From a virus: a stretch of 48,940 nt of DNA. Below the pieces are notes generated by a model. It worked only from the letters and a program-made list of their open reading frames with translations, did no database searches and had not been told where the DNA came from. Positions 24,811 to 33,422 of the stretch are shown here, piece by piece. How positions within the stretch are numbered: the first letter of the stretch is position 1; each line of letters opens with the position of its first letter. A program made the translations under genes and the position numbers. The stretch spans positions 1 to 48,940 of IMG/VR virus record IMGVR_UViG_3300032893_000076. One strand, written 5' to 3'.

Positions 24811-25533
24811 TTATTCTAATAATGAGTTTAGTGAGGTAGCTACATTAGTCAGAGCTAGATTAGCTACGCCGGAAGGCCCTGTAGGACCGCCTCCGATTGT
24901 CGCGGCTACGTTACTCGGCGTAGCTCCCTCCATTGAAGTAAGCAATGTCTGAAGGGCGGTAATTAATTGTATCAGAATTGTGCCTAATGTTGTACTGTCG
25001 TTAGCTATTCGCACTAATCCATTGTCTGCTCCGATGCCTAACTCAGCATTACCATTAGTTAACAATGCGTGCGCGTCATCATACGCTGAAACCTGCTGAA
25101 AGCCTATTAGAGCTATCCCATCAGAAAAACTATGCATTCTAGCCGATGCCACAGGACCGGATCTGGCTCCGGCGAACCAATTATTAAGATCTCGGTCATT
25201 AAACAGAATCAAACATTGATCCCCTGCCTGTACCGGGAAGGTCAGGGCAGTACTTCCGCCGCCTAAAATAATAGCAGGACAGTCCACAAGAGTGGGATAA
25301 TTAACTAATTTCGGTGTGTAACTGCCGTCAGGGTTTTGTTGCCAATACGTCTTTGAATAATTCATCGTCGCATTAACAGTAAAAAGACCATTGGAATTCT
25401 GCGTGAAAGATTGGACTGTGGCTACCGCATGGCAGTTTAATTGCTGCATTACGTTTGTAATAACCGCATTCATCAAGTCTGATAGCTTGGGTGTTGCGGC
25501 ATTTACATTCAAAGGAATAGTAGGTTGACTCAT
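24811..25533 (-). CDS. Baseplate central spike (gp138/gpV-like)
   Basis: 240 residues. N-terminal OB-like domain (CHAVATVQSF ... PVQAGDQCLILFNDRDLNNWF, about residues 35-120) as in the gp138/gpV spike family. The rest is a beta-helical tail ending in a small-residue region. The spike pierces the outer membrane. Confidence 0.82.
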   Translation of the reverse strand: MSQPTIPLNVNAATPKLSDLMNAVITNVMQQLNCHAVATVQSFTQNSNGLFTVNATMNYSKTYWQQNPDGSYTPKLVNYPTLVDCPAIILGGGSTALTFPVQAGDQCLILFNDRDLNNWFAGARSGPVASARMHSFSDGIALIGFQQVSAYDDAHALLTNGNAELGIGADNGLVRIANDSTTLGTILIQLITALQTLLTSMEGATPSNVAATIGGGPTGPSGVANLALTNVATSLNSLLE

Positions 25534-26420
25534 CCGGCTACTCCTCCTGCTTGAAGGACTGTATTAAAGCTTCCCGATGCCGCCTCGAGTTCTGTCACGG
25601 CTTCTCCGCTAACAACCTGAGAGATAATACCTCTATGATGAAAGCCTACGATTTTATACACGCCGTTATAGACTGTGACAGTTGACGCCTGGATATTAAC
25701 CGTACTGCCGCAAACTAATCTAGGCTCAAACAGCATGTTAAACGTGACTAATCGGTTCTGTTTCAAAGGAGTATTTAAAAGTCCGCTCAGTCCATTGATT
25801 AAGACTTGGTTGCCGCCTATTGCATCATTCGCCATAAGTACGTTGGCTTTTAGATTATCTATAAAGAAATTACCGTTAGTAACTTGACGGAGTATATCGA
25901 CTGTCTGACCAGAATAAGATGCACCTTTGGAAAGGGTTCCTGCAAGGTTTGTAACCGCGCCTACAGACACTCCGTAAGGAGCTAAATCATTAATCAAGGT
26001 TTCGACTACGACTTGTTGAGATTCCCCGGCACCGAAGTTTACTGTACTGACAGCATTCTGATAAGCAACTCCGCCGTCAAAACATTCAAGCACACTTAAA
26101 AAATCTGTTCCCTGACGATAACTCCATCCGCGCGATACTTGTCCAGAGAAGATAAGCGGCCACTGCGGCCCGTCACCATATCCGGCGTACAATCGAATTG
26201 TGATGTAATTAAAGACGTCATAAGTATCCTGGTCATACCATAGAAGATTTCTATGATATGCTGAAAGATTATAGAGTGTGATCTTAGCAGTATTGACCCC
26301 CGCTAGAGTATCTCTTTGAATATCAAACTCAAGGGTAAAGGGAAGTTGAATTTCAAGCGGACCTGCCCACGAATTTCTAGAGGCTACGAATCTATAATGT
26401 CTGCCAAATTTAATCGCCAT
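25530..26420 (-). CDS. Baseplate hub protein (gp27/gp44-like)
   Basis: 296 residues. Opening FTLEFDIQRDTLAGVNTAKITLYNL is typical of hub proteins, and VFNYITIRLYAGYGDGPQWPLIFSGQV continues the two hub barrels. Adjacent to the spike gene and overlapping it by four bases. It makes the trimeric base on which the spike sits. Confidence 0.8.
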   Translation of the reverse strand: MAIKFGRHYRFVASRNSWAGPLEIQLPFTLEFDIQRDTLAGVNTAKITLYNLSAYHRNLLWYDQDTYDVFNYITIRLYAGYGDGPQWPLIFSGQVSRGWSYRQGTDFLSVLECFDGGVAYQNAVSTVNFGAGESQQVVVETLINDLAPYGVSVGAVTNLAGTLSKGASYSGQTVDILRQVTNGNFFIDNLKANVLMANDAIGGNQVLINGLSGLLNTPLKQNRLVTFNMLFEPRLVCGSTVNIQASTVTVYNGVYKIVGFHHRGIISQVVSGEAVTELEAASGSFNTVLQAGGVAG

Positions 26421-26422
26421 AA

Positions 26423-26782
26423 CTAACTTGGGAAAGTACCGCCGTTATGCAAAAACTCGGTGTACTGTTGGACTTCTGCCTGTGTGAGGACGTATAGTTG
26501 AAACAGTCCAGAGGAAAAATCTTGGAGTTGTGTTGGTTCTCTGTTAGCTGTAGTGACGCAAGCTAGTCCTATGGGAATAAGATTCTTCCATTGATAAAGC
26601 ATATCTGGGTTTACTGTAATCCTGAGCCCGTTTAGTTCAAACGTTCCGTAAGTTAGATTCAAAAAATACCAACCGTATTGTTGTTGGGAATAGTACATCT
26701 GAATCGTCAAACTCGTTCCATCAGGTAGAACTATTGTCTGAGTCTGATTAGTGTCATTCGTTATGTTTTGAATCTGGTAGAT
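26423..26782 (-). CDS. Baseplate plug-like small protein (non-ATG start)
   Basis: The open frame continues upstream of the only standard start (TTG at 26710) with clearly protein-like residues (IYQIQNITNDTNQTQTI, LPDGTSLTI). These match, from memory, the N-terminus of the small baseplate plug family (DUF6983). No ATG, GTG or TTG lies in that stretch; GAGG stands five bases before an ATC at 26782, which I take as the likely start (119 residues). If the TTG at 26710 is used, the protein has 95 residues and loses conserved sequence. The upstream gene stops at 26790. Confidence 0.68.
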   Translation of the reverse strand: MYQIQNITNDTNQTQTIVLPDGTSLTIQMYYSQQQYGWYFLNLTYGTFELNGLRITVNPDMLYQWKNLIPIGLACVTTANREPTQLQDFSSGLFQLYVLTQAEVQQYTEFLHNGGTFPS

Positions 26783-26789
26783 AAAAACC

Positions 26790-27641
26790 TCACTTCACAG
26801 TCGATGCAAAAGAAGTAGGACTAGGGGTTGCGGCGAACGTGCCTAGATTATTTGTTGCCGCGGCCTGTCCCGCCAGGATTGACGCAAAAGCGGCGGTGTT
26901 AGAATAAAGCTGAGCTTCCGTCACAACCTGAGCATAATTAATTTGTTTAAAAGTAACTTCAAAATCTGTAATCATCCTAGTTTCAGCAGATTGAATGGCT
27001 TTCAGGGATTTGATTGCCATATTCTCGAATACAGCCCACGGAGTTTGAACGGTGAATAGTGTCCGTTCTGTCCAATATCCAAAGAATAATTGAAAATATT
27101 GCTGTTGTTGCGTCTGCGCAGGCTCTTTCGTTAAGTTATTACCGATGATAAAACTCTCGCCACTGCCGCCGCCAATAGCTCCAGAAATACTAGAATAAGC
27201 GGAGATTGCATTATTAGCCAGGTTTAATGCTGTACTGTAAGCAAATACAGCTTCATTATATGCAATCAAAGCCGATGTACTTAATCCCGGAGCGTATGCA
27301 GAAACGCCCGTAAGTTTGTTAGCAATCTGTTGTAAAGTAGCAAAAACAGCATTAGGCGGCACATTATTCAATTCGCCAATAAATCCTTGTGTAGTTATAA
27401 CAACCGGTTTTAATGCTATCTGATCCTGAATGCTTGAGTTAATCTCTGTCCAATGATCGGTAATATCTGATTCTAAAGAGACAGTATTCTCACCTTCATA
27501 GTTGAATAATAGGGCGGGCTGAGTGAAACTCCCGTCAGAATTTTGTGGTTGATATCCTACAGTATTATTAGGAGTGACTAATAGAAGATTACCTAGTGCT
27601 GTTGCCGCTGTAGTAATTGCCGCGACAGGAGAAGTACCCAT
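26790..27641 (-). CDS. Dit-like baseplate/tail hub adaptor
   Basis: 283 residues. SDITDHWTEINSSIQDQIALKPVVITTQGFIGEL resembles the N-terminal domain of Dit-like tail proteins that join tube to hub. The middle is Ala/Ser-rich helical; the C-terminal domain (KSLKAIQSAETRMITDFEVTFKQI) is a second fold. Placed between the tape measure and hub genes as expected. Confidence 0.75.
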   Translation of the reverse strand: MGTSPVAAITTAATALGNLLLVTPNNTVGYQPQNSDGSFTQPALLFNYEGENTVSLESDITDHWTEINSSIQDQIALKPVVITTQGFIGELNNVPPNAVFATLQQIANKLTGVSAYAPGLSTSALIAYNEAVFAYSTALNLANNAISAYSSISGAIGGGSGESFIIGNNLTKEPAQTQQQQYFQLFFGYWTERTLFTVQTPWAVFENMAIKSLKAIQSAETRMITDFEVTFKQINYAQVVTEAQLYSNTAAFASILAGQAAATNNLGTFAATPSPTSFASTVK

Positions 27642-28744
27642 TACACGCCCCCGCCTTGTGAGCCTGCCTGCGGCATTTGTCTAAATGCCTGTTGGATATG
27701 GAGATTAATTGCTTCCGCGACTTCTGAAGGATCGCCTTCTGCCTGAACATGGATGGTTACATTATTCGTGGTCGTAGCTGTGCTGCCGCCACCAGAAGAG
27801 AAAGGATTAATAGATTGTAATAAATCTTTGCCTACATATTTTAATGTCTCGACTGAAGGAAGGATCTTATTTTGTTTATTCTTGCCGCTCATATCATCCG
27901 CAACGTCTCCGACTGCAGAAAAGAGCTTTGTCCAGCCATCAAAGACTTTACCTATTTGTTTTATCAACTGAAGCTTCTCAGCCAACACGCCAAACGCATC
28001 AATCATTTTGAAGATCGCAGGGATGAGTTTTTCAATATCCTTAAGTAATGTAGGACCGAACTTAATATTTAATCGTCCAATTCCATGCTGAATTTTGTCT
28101 ATCAATTCAGACCAGCGAACACTTAGATTATTCAGAGTCTTAATTTGACTATCTGAATACATCCTAGTTTTGTCCGCCTTATTTAGGTCAAAAGTCGATG
28201 TTCTAAGGGCTCCGATTGTTTTATCACTCAACCCAAACGAAGCCAGCATTTTATTAGCAATATCAGGATTTGCTGCGGTCAGTTTGGCATACTCCCTGAG
28301 CTTTGCCATTACTCCGAAAGTATCTCGGGCATTGAAAGTATTAATCCCCTCTTTTCCTGCCCGTTGAAGGGCGATATTGACAGCTTGGATGTACTCAGGG
28401 AATTTTCCTTTGAGTACGGTATCCGTCATCGCACTCTGGACATTTTTGATATCGCCTGTAATTTCTTCAGCCGACTCCCCAAATCGCATTGCAAGTTGTT
28501 GCCAACGTTGAAGTTGATCGGCAGATAGTCCTGTAATGTCTTTAAACTGACTAAGACCTAATCCTGTCTGATTAGATTGATCTGTAATCTTTTTAAATCC
28601 GTACAATAAGGCTGTAACTGCGGCAGTAGCTTTCAAAGCATCAGAAGCTACGTCCCGCATCGTCTTTGCAGTAGTCTCAAGTCCTCGGGCAGTCGCGTCC
28701 GCCCCTTTGAGACCGAGCTCTATAAAAAGTTCACCGACTTTCAT
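27641..28744 (-). CDS. Tail tape measure protein (short)
   Basis: 367 residues. Helical, with LELGLKGADATARGL at the start, repeated helices, a hydrophobic segment near 270-300 and a Gly-rich tail. As the only protein of this kind it sets tail length: at the usual 0.15 nm per residue, about 55 nm, so a short contractile tail. It is much shorter than the roughly 700-1000 residues common for P2- or Mu-type tape measures. Confidence 0.83.
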   Translation of the reverse strand: MKVGELFIELGLKGADATARGLETTAKTMRDVASDALKATAAVTALLYGFKKITDQSNQTGLGLSQFKDITGLSADQLQRWQQLAMRFGESAEEITGDIKNVQSAMTDTVLKGKFPEYIQAVNIALQRAGKEGINTFNARDTFGVMAKLREYAKLTAANPDIANKMLASFGLSDKTIGALRTSTFDLNKADKTRMYSDSQIKTLNNLSVRWSELIDKIQHGIGRLNIKFGPTLLKDIEKLIPAIFKMIDAFGVLAEKLQLIKQIGKVFDGWTKLFSAVGDVADDMSGKNKQNKILPSVETLKYVGKDLLQSINPFSSGGGSTATTTNNVTIHVQAEGDPSEVAEAINLHIQQAFRQMPQAGSQGGGV

Positions 28745-28944
28745 TTACACTTCTCGCATTCCGGCATCCAAGGAGCATAGACAGAATGACACTTAGGACA
28801 TTCCCATCCCTGTGGAGGAAATAAATGCCACGACGAATTATTAGTGGCGGTTGTTTCAATCTGAGAATTAGGATAACAAACTGGACACATCCCCCATCCA
28901 CTATGGTCATGCACAAAACAATTATGACTCATTACTTGCAACAT
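28741..28944 (-). CDS. Small zinc-ribbon protein between tape measure and chaperone
   Basis: 67 residues. CPVC (about 20-23), CPKC (about 49-52) and CEKC (about 63-66) give a zinc ribbon of six cysteines. Its ATG overlaps the stop of the frameshifted chaperone extension (taATG), which supports that extension as real. Role unknown. Confidence 0.62.
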   Translation of the reverse strand: MLQVMSHNCFVHDHSGWGMCPVCYPNSQIETTATNNSSWHLFPPQGWECPKCHSVYAPWMPECEKCK

Positions 28945-29119
28945 TAACTTTCCTTATTCAGTTCAATATAACTACTCTCGTAGTCACTTAAAAACGAATC
29001 ATATGCCAAAGCCTGCAGTACAGTCCTTGCGTCCAATTCCTGTACCTCTTTAAGTGTTCCGTATCCCTTTTTAACCAACCGGAAGTAAATCAGAAGATTG
29101 TCTTCTTTGACTTCTACTT
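28944..29119 (-). CDS. Tail assembly chaperone, -1 frameshift extension (gpT-like)
   Basis: About 57 residues in the -1 frame after the slip at the C run (29120-29124): it reads VEVKEDNLLIYFRLVKKGYG and ends at 28944. The segment with LDARTVLQALAYDSFLSDYE looks like the acidic helical tail of gpG-T/gpE' chaperones. It has no own start codon with a ribosome site. A stop-start overlap with the next gene supports expression. Confidence 0.75.
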
Positions 29120-29671
29120 GGGGGAGTTTGCCAGTTTCTCCGCGATACGATTTAACTCTGCAAAGAGGTTTTTCGTAAAAGGGCGGAGATTAGCGAGTGC
29201 GACCTCCAGGCACACCGTGACATAATCCTGTCTAGCGTCTTCCGGTTCAAAAGTATCTTCTGTCAGCTTCACGCCATTATACGTACAGCGTTTCGTGCAT
29301 TCTTGAAGAGCGGCATCAATCTTCTTACTAGAAAATCCTGTGCAGAATAAATTCTTCATCAAATCTAGATCTATCTCTGCCTGAGGATCAAGTCGCATGT
29401 CTTTGGCTTCTGCGGATACTGCTTCTAATAGTGCTTTTGATACGGCAAATGGCGATAGGGTTATTTTAAGAGTTGCTCCACTAGGTAACTTGATGTCTTG
29501 CATGTTGATTCCGTTGTAGTTGGTTATAAAGAATTTTGCCGCTGGCCAGGCTTGATTCTGGCTCCTGTCTGATTTAAACCTCAGACCGTCATCTTGGAAG
29601 AGATGCGAAACTGTTGCGTGTCCTCGGGCAACCCACTTCTGGGTCTTTACGCTTCCGAATTGCACGGCCAA
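29114..29671 (-). CDS. Tail assembly chaperone (gpG-like, short form)
   Basis: 185 residues, TTG start with AAGGG upstream. Lies just before the tape measure with one zinc-ribbon gene between, the standard place for lambda gpG/P2 gpE-type chaperones. The long form is made by a -1 shift near the stop (C run at 29120-29124). It probably guides tube subunits onto the tape measure and is absent from mature particles. Confidence 0.78.
   Translation of the reverse strand: MAVQFGSVKTQKWVARGHATVSHLFQDDGLRFKSDRSQNQAWPAAKFFITNYNGINMQDIKLPSGATLKITLSPFAVSKALLEAVSAEAKDMRLDPQAEIDLDLMKNLFCTGFSSKKIDAALQECTKRCTYNGVKLTEDTFEPEDARQDYVTVCLEVALANLRPFTKNLFAELNRIAEKLANSPK
29120..29124 (-). other. Programmed -1 frameshift site (C run)
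   Basis: On the coding strand the last zero-frame codons read AAC TCC CCC AAG TAG. A peptidyl-tRNA can slip back one base on the run of five C and continue CCC CAA GTA GAA. This is not the common lambda-type heptamer, so the slip rate is unknown. The extended frame is open for about 57 codons and is coupled to the next gene. Confidence 0.6.
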
Positions 29672-29733
29672 TCACCCTTCGCTACCCGCTACATGCACTT
29701 CACGGGTCCGCTCCACGCCGCAACGGCAAACTT

Positions 29734-30195
29734 TTAAGTCAGGGCGCGTATTGCAGGATTATTCGCAAACCGGATCATGTACTCAGATACAGACTGAAGA
29801 GCATCGCCTTCGACGTTCGTCTTAGCTTCAACGGCCTTCGCGAACACCCCACCAGACATGATATAGGTATCGTTCTGGACATTTCCAGCACCGTCACCAA
29901 TCAGCTTTACGAATTCCCCAATCATTACAGGAAAACCAGAGAAATTCAGTTGCTGTTGCGTCAAAAGATTATTCAGGAATTTGTCATCAGCCGAGCCACG
30001 GATAACGCGAATTTTAACTTCCGACATCTGTCCAGTCGTATTCAATCCGTAAATCGCATTCCCGTTCTTTCCGATTTTAACGGACGCGATTTCATTCGGA
30101 AAACTGAGAACTACACAGTCTCCGTCAGCTAAATCAGTCAACACTTGGTTGTTGATTTGAATCGTATCATTTCCTGACATTGCTACTGAAGCCAT
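29734..30195 (-). CDS. Tail tube protein
   Basis: 153 residues, beta-rich. VNIQ-like start (VAMSGNDTIQINNQVLTDLADGD), KVGKNGN and VKIRVIRGSADDKF fit the tail tube family of small myophages (DUF3277-like). It lies directly after the sheath gene, as tubes do. Confidence 0.8.
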   Translation of the reverse strand: MASVAMSGNDTIQINNQVLTDLADGDCVVLSFPNEIASVKIGKNGNAIYGLNTTGQMSEVKIRVIRGSADDKFLNNLLTQQQLNFSGFPVMIGEFVKLIGDGAGNVQNDTYIMSGGVFAKAVEAKTNVEGDALQSVSEYMIRFANNPAIRALT

Positions 30196-30203
30196 AGTTA
30201 TCC

Positions 30204-31649
30204 TTAAGCGTTAACGTAGATTACTACAGAAGATTCTTGGATTGCACCTGCTTGTTTAAGAGCAATTTGTACAAGAGGCGCTTGTCGAGCCGCTCTATTA
30301 GCCTGAGACTGCTGGCTAATCGGTTGAGAATAAATGTAATACCCAAATTGAGATATATTTGATAAGAAGTCGACCTGATTTCCAAACGTAGTCGAACTAT
30401 TCCAACTTCCTGGAGCTAAATATTGGTTAGCTACGCCTTGCTGACAGACTGCGCGATAAGCACCTTTGAGTCCAGTCATTCCCGCTTCGGTCTGCGGCAC
30501 TTTAGTAGAAGACTGAGCTAAGTAATTAAATCCAGCCACCTGCAGCGCTCCCACAATCCAAAGAAGATTGTAGACTTGGTCGAAATATTGATTCTGCCCG
30601 GAGGTAAATACTGCAGGAACACCTTGAAGAGAAACGTAACAATCGGCTCCTGCAAGACCTGCAAGATTTAAAATCGATTGTGTCATCGTAGGATCAGGCG
30701 ATACTCCGATAAGCTGTTTGAGATGCATCGTCTCAGTCGTGTTGCTTCCATTGAAATTCGTAGACAATGCTCTACCCGCGTATGCCGCCATGTAACCAAG
30801 ACTGTTAGCGACGCCGTCATCACTAGTATCGCCGTAATACAAACCTCTCGTCTGAGAATATTCATCGGACGTAGCGGTATAAATAATCCCACCCATTTCG
30901 ATGTCAGACTCTTGGTTAGATACGACAAACAGAATATTACTCTGTGCTTGAACGGTGGCTGCCGCGGCTAGAACGTCACCAGAGGTCAAAGTCTGAGCCA
31001 ACGACGTAGCCATGATACCGAAGTATTGAATCAATCCCGTTGTACGGACGATAGCGGCACTCAATGTCTCATACGCTCGGGTCTGAGTAACCATGATCGT
31101 AATCGAAGCCGATCCCGAATCTTCCAACGTATTACTAGAAATAGTAAGGGCTGTGGGTTTGTAAATTCCCCACATTGTGAACTCAAGACTTTGCGAAGCA
31201 ATACTGCCAGAAACTGCAACTTGCGACAACACAGGATCAAGAGCACGAAGATTAGCTTGAATAGTCGCGGCACTGTCATTCCAGTTAACCACAATGTGCT
31301 CAGAGCCATAATTCAGATGAAAAGTTCCGCTCGCCGCGACTGCAGAAAACCCTAAAGTCTGTTCATTAGGAAGAAAGGGAATAACTGCTAGATATCCGCC
31401 GCCAGCTAGAATATTAGGTTGCTGCGAGAATACGGCATTCGCCATTGCATATGTTTCAGATGCAGTCCCAAAGTCAATACCTACTTGCGAAGGATCCAAA
31501 TACAACTGATAGCCAAGACTACCAAAACTTTCGGCATAAGAATCATTCGTAAATATAGCTAAGTTATTAACGTTATATTCACCCAAGCCAAGCTGAGCCT
31601 GAGAAACGGAAATATTGACTACGTTAGCTATAGATAATTGATTTCCCAC
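30204..31649 (-). CDS. Tail sheath protein with inserted beta domain
   Basis: 481 residues, GTG start with TAGGAG upstream. DUF3383-type sheath: opening NVVNISVSQAQLGLGEYN and later domains (TTETMHLKQLIGVSPDPTM). About residues 110-205 form an insert (LGFSAVAASGTFHLNY ... ISSNTLEDSGSASITI) that matches the insert in the 20104 baseplate protein. The insert probably faces outward on the contractile tail. Confidence 0.86.
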   Translation of the reverse strand: MGNQLSIANVVNISVSQAQLGLGEYNVNNLAIFTNDSYAESFGSLGYQLYLDPSQVGIDFGTASETYAMANAVFSQQPNILAGGGYLAVIPFLPNEQTLGFSAVAASGTFHLNYGSEHIVVNWNDSAATIQANLRALDPVLSQVAVSGSIASQSLEFTMWGIYKPTALTISSNTLEDSGSASITIMVTQTRAYETLSAAIVRTTGLIQYFGIMATSLAQTLTSGDVLAAAATVQAQSNILFVVSNQESDIEMGGIIYTATSDEYSQTRGLYYGDTSDDGVANSLGYMAAYAGRALSTNFNGSNTTETMHLKQLIGVSPDPTMTQSILNLAGLAGADCYVSLQGVPAVFTSGQNQYFDQVYNLLWIVGALQVAGFNYLAQSSTKVPQTEAGMTGLKGAYRAVCQQGVANQYLAPGSWNSSTTFGNQVDFLSNISQFGYYIYSQPISQQSQANRAARQAPLVQIALKQAGAIQESSVVIYVNA

Positions 31650-31700
31650 TAGAATCTCCTAGGTAGCTATAAACATAGGATAAGCTACACAATCATCATA

Positions 31701-31729
31701 ATTATACTCTGCGTTACGTCATTAAGCTA
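31701..31729 (-). promoter_or_regulatory. Minus-strand late promoter before sheath/tube
   Basis: TAGCTT (complement 31724-31729), a 17-bp spacer, and TATAAT (complement 31701-31706). It reads toward the sheath gene at 31649. The same TAGCTT-spacer-TATAAT plan recurs at 37446 and 43209. Confidence 0.6.
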
Positions 31730-31736
31730 GCGTAAG

Positions 31737-32465
31737 CTAAGCTTCGGTGACTACTGTAGGCGGATTCGTGAAAGTATCGTAGTATGGAGGATTAGAGACA
31801 TTAGTAACAAAATATTGTAACGATACTGAAATGTTATATCTATAGGGAATGGCAGATCCGTCGATCTCAGATAGATTAACAAAATTCGTAGACAATGGCG
31901 CAACAAAAAATGAGTTTAATTCCATCTGCGATTCAGCATACGGACTGTGTAAAGCTAAAAGAATAAGTTCCTTATTATCCCGTGCCGCAGGTCCTCTGGA
32001 TAAGATATCTATCGATACAGTATCTAAAACGTTAATACTTTGTACTGCCTGAAAACTATCTTCTGTTCCAACATAAGCCGTAGTACTTCCAAAAGGCTTA
32101 CTAGCGATTGCGGCAACGGCTACATATAGCTGACTATCTATAGGAATGTTTATCTTCTGATCCCACAGCCAAACTTGTCCTTGGGACAATCCTGCTGCCG
32201 TCTGGATTATGTCACAGACGAGCATCAAGGGGGTACAAACTTGGATGGTGAAATTAGCCGTAGCCGCGACATTGTCAGTCACAGTGATAATGTCAACTCC
32301 AATATCAGGACCGGCGGTATATTCTCCGGTACTAGAATTGATTACTCCTCCAGAATTATTCGTCGATATAGACCAGGTATAAGGAGTCGAACCGCCGGTA
32401 GCACCAAATGGAATTTGAGTTCCCGGGCGCAGAGCGTGGACAGTTTGTAAAATCGAAAGACTCAT
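31737..32465 (-). CDS. Neck/tail-completion protein with N-terminal Ig-like domain
   Basis: 242 residues. Residues 1-80 are an Ig-like domain with PYTWSISTNNSGG and INSSTGEYTAG, like the C-terminus of baseplate J. The rest (SQGQVWLWDQKINIPIDSQLYVAV ... ALHSPYAESQM) resembles tail terminator/neck proteins that cap the tail. Position between head-tail genes and sheath fits. Confidence 0.68.
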   Translation of the reverse strand: MSLSILQTVHALRPGTQIPFGATGGSTPYTWSISTNNSGGVINSSTGEYTAGPDIGVDIITVTDNVAATANFTIQVCTPLMLVCDIIQTAAGLSQGQVWLWDQKINIPIDSQLYVAVAAIASKPFGSTTAYVGTEDSFQAVQSINVLDTVSIDILSRGPAARDNKELILLALHSPYAESQMELNSFFVAPLSTNFVNLSEIDGSAIPYRYNISVSLQYFVTNVSNPPYYDTFTNPPTVVTEA

Positions 32466-32894
32466 TTATCCGCCTGTTGGAGAACTGCCAGTGTAATCCT
32501 CAAGTAATTCGTACATCATATATCCGTACTGCTTAAAATCTACAGACGCGCCTACTCGGTATTGCACATTCTCATATTTAACAATATCGTCAGGAGCGAC
32601 AAGTACCGTCGGAAGACAGTACAGCATTTTTACTTTCCAGAGACGCTGTCCGTTGGGCATCATTCTAAGAGTTCGTTTAGGCTCAGTCGTAACAACTCCC
32701 TGAAATTGTATTGGCGTAGTCGTTTCTACTAACTGAAAATTCACGGTTGTCTTAGTGATCTTTTCCATCACAAGCAACTGGAAATAATTCATGACTGTGT
32801 CTGCCATATTCGGCAGAGTTCCTGGCTGTTGCTGTAAAGGAACGTCTTTTCCATTGTGAATCGGCTGCGTTGGCCAAATAGTATTAAAAGACAT
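32466..32894 (-). CDS. Head-tail joining protein
   Basis: 142 residues; beta-rich and acidic at the end. Position between the gp10-like and terminator-like genes suggests a neck protein. Not recognised by motif. Confidence 0.65.
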   Translation of the reverse strand: MSFNTIWPTQPIHNGKDVPLQQQPGTLPNMADTVMNYFQLLVMEKITKTTVNFQLVETTTPIQFQGVVTTEPKRTLRMMPNGQRLWKVKMLYCLPTVLVAPDDIVKYENVQYRVGASVDFKQYGYMMYELLEDYTGSSPTGG

Positions 32895-33352
32895 TATTTC
32901 ACTTCACTCGAAATCGAGTCCCGTAACTGAGCCGTGTCAACTAGAAGTTGCCCAGAGTTGTTCTTATAGTTCGGATTCTTCCATCTAGCCCACTTTCCGA
33001 ACCCGCCAGTTGAGAACGCCTGTGATACGACTGCTTCTGCCGCTTTCGCTATTCTCTTCATAAAGCGTACGATCGACTTCGTCTTGATGACTTCTTTCAG
33101 ATAGTCTTCTTTCTTTAAGTCTGACTTATCGAGCTCAGAATCAAGCTTCTCAATCAAAGGCATTCTAAGAAAGCTTCTCTGGGGGATAGTGCTAGTCCCA
33201 AACTCGTGCGCCGCGCCTATTTCAGCATTAGTCTTCCCGTCAGACCTAGTATCCTTACCTAATACCCCTATCCTGACTACCGGAAGCTTATTTTTAAATG
33301 CCTTTGCTATGCTCTCTAGACCGTCTAGTTTGATTACAACCTTAACCGCCAT
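32894..33352 (-). CDS. HK97 gp10-like/virion morphogenesis protein
   Basis: 152 residues. VRIGVLGKDTRSDGKTNAEIGAAHEFG and IPQRSFLR match the HK97 gp10/Mu gpG-type tail completion family. It probably closes the tail-head joint. Overlaps its neighbours. Confidence 0.8.
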   Translation of the reverse strand: MAVKVVIKLDGLESIAKAFKNKLPVVRIGVLGKDTRSDGKTNAEIGAAHEFGTSTIPQRSFLRMPLIEKLDSELDKSDLKKEDYLKEVIKTKSIVRFMKRIAKAAEAVVSQAFSTGGFGKWARWKNPNYKNNSGQLLVDTAQLRDSISSEVK

Positions 33353-33422
33353 ATCTAGCCCACAGCCAGTCTAGGACAAGCGCTCCTATCCCCATTCCTA
33401 TGAGAAATAACAGCATTTCCAT
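33342..33422 (-). CDS. Tiny membrane peptide
   Basis: 26 residues starting MEMLLFLIGM, with one hydrophobic helix and ending LWARYGG. Its start overlaps the stop of the connector gene (taATG) and its end overlaps the gp10-like start by 11 bases. Could be real by coupling; low certainty because of size. Confidence 0.4.
   Translation of the reverse strand: MEMLLFLIGMGIGALVLDWLWARYGG

Noticed and set aside
29614-30132. 172-codon plus-strand frame opposite the tail tube
   Set aside because: Antisense to two convincing tail genes, rich in Arg/Ile without a known fold; a shadow frame.
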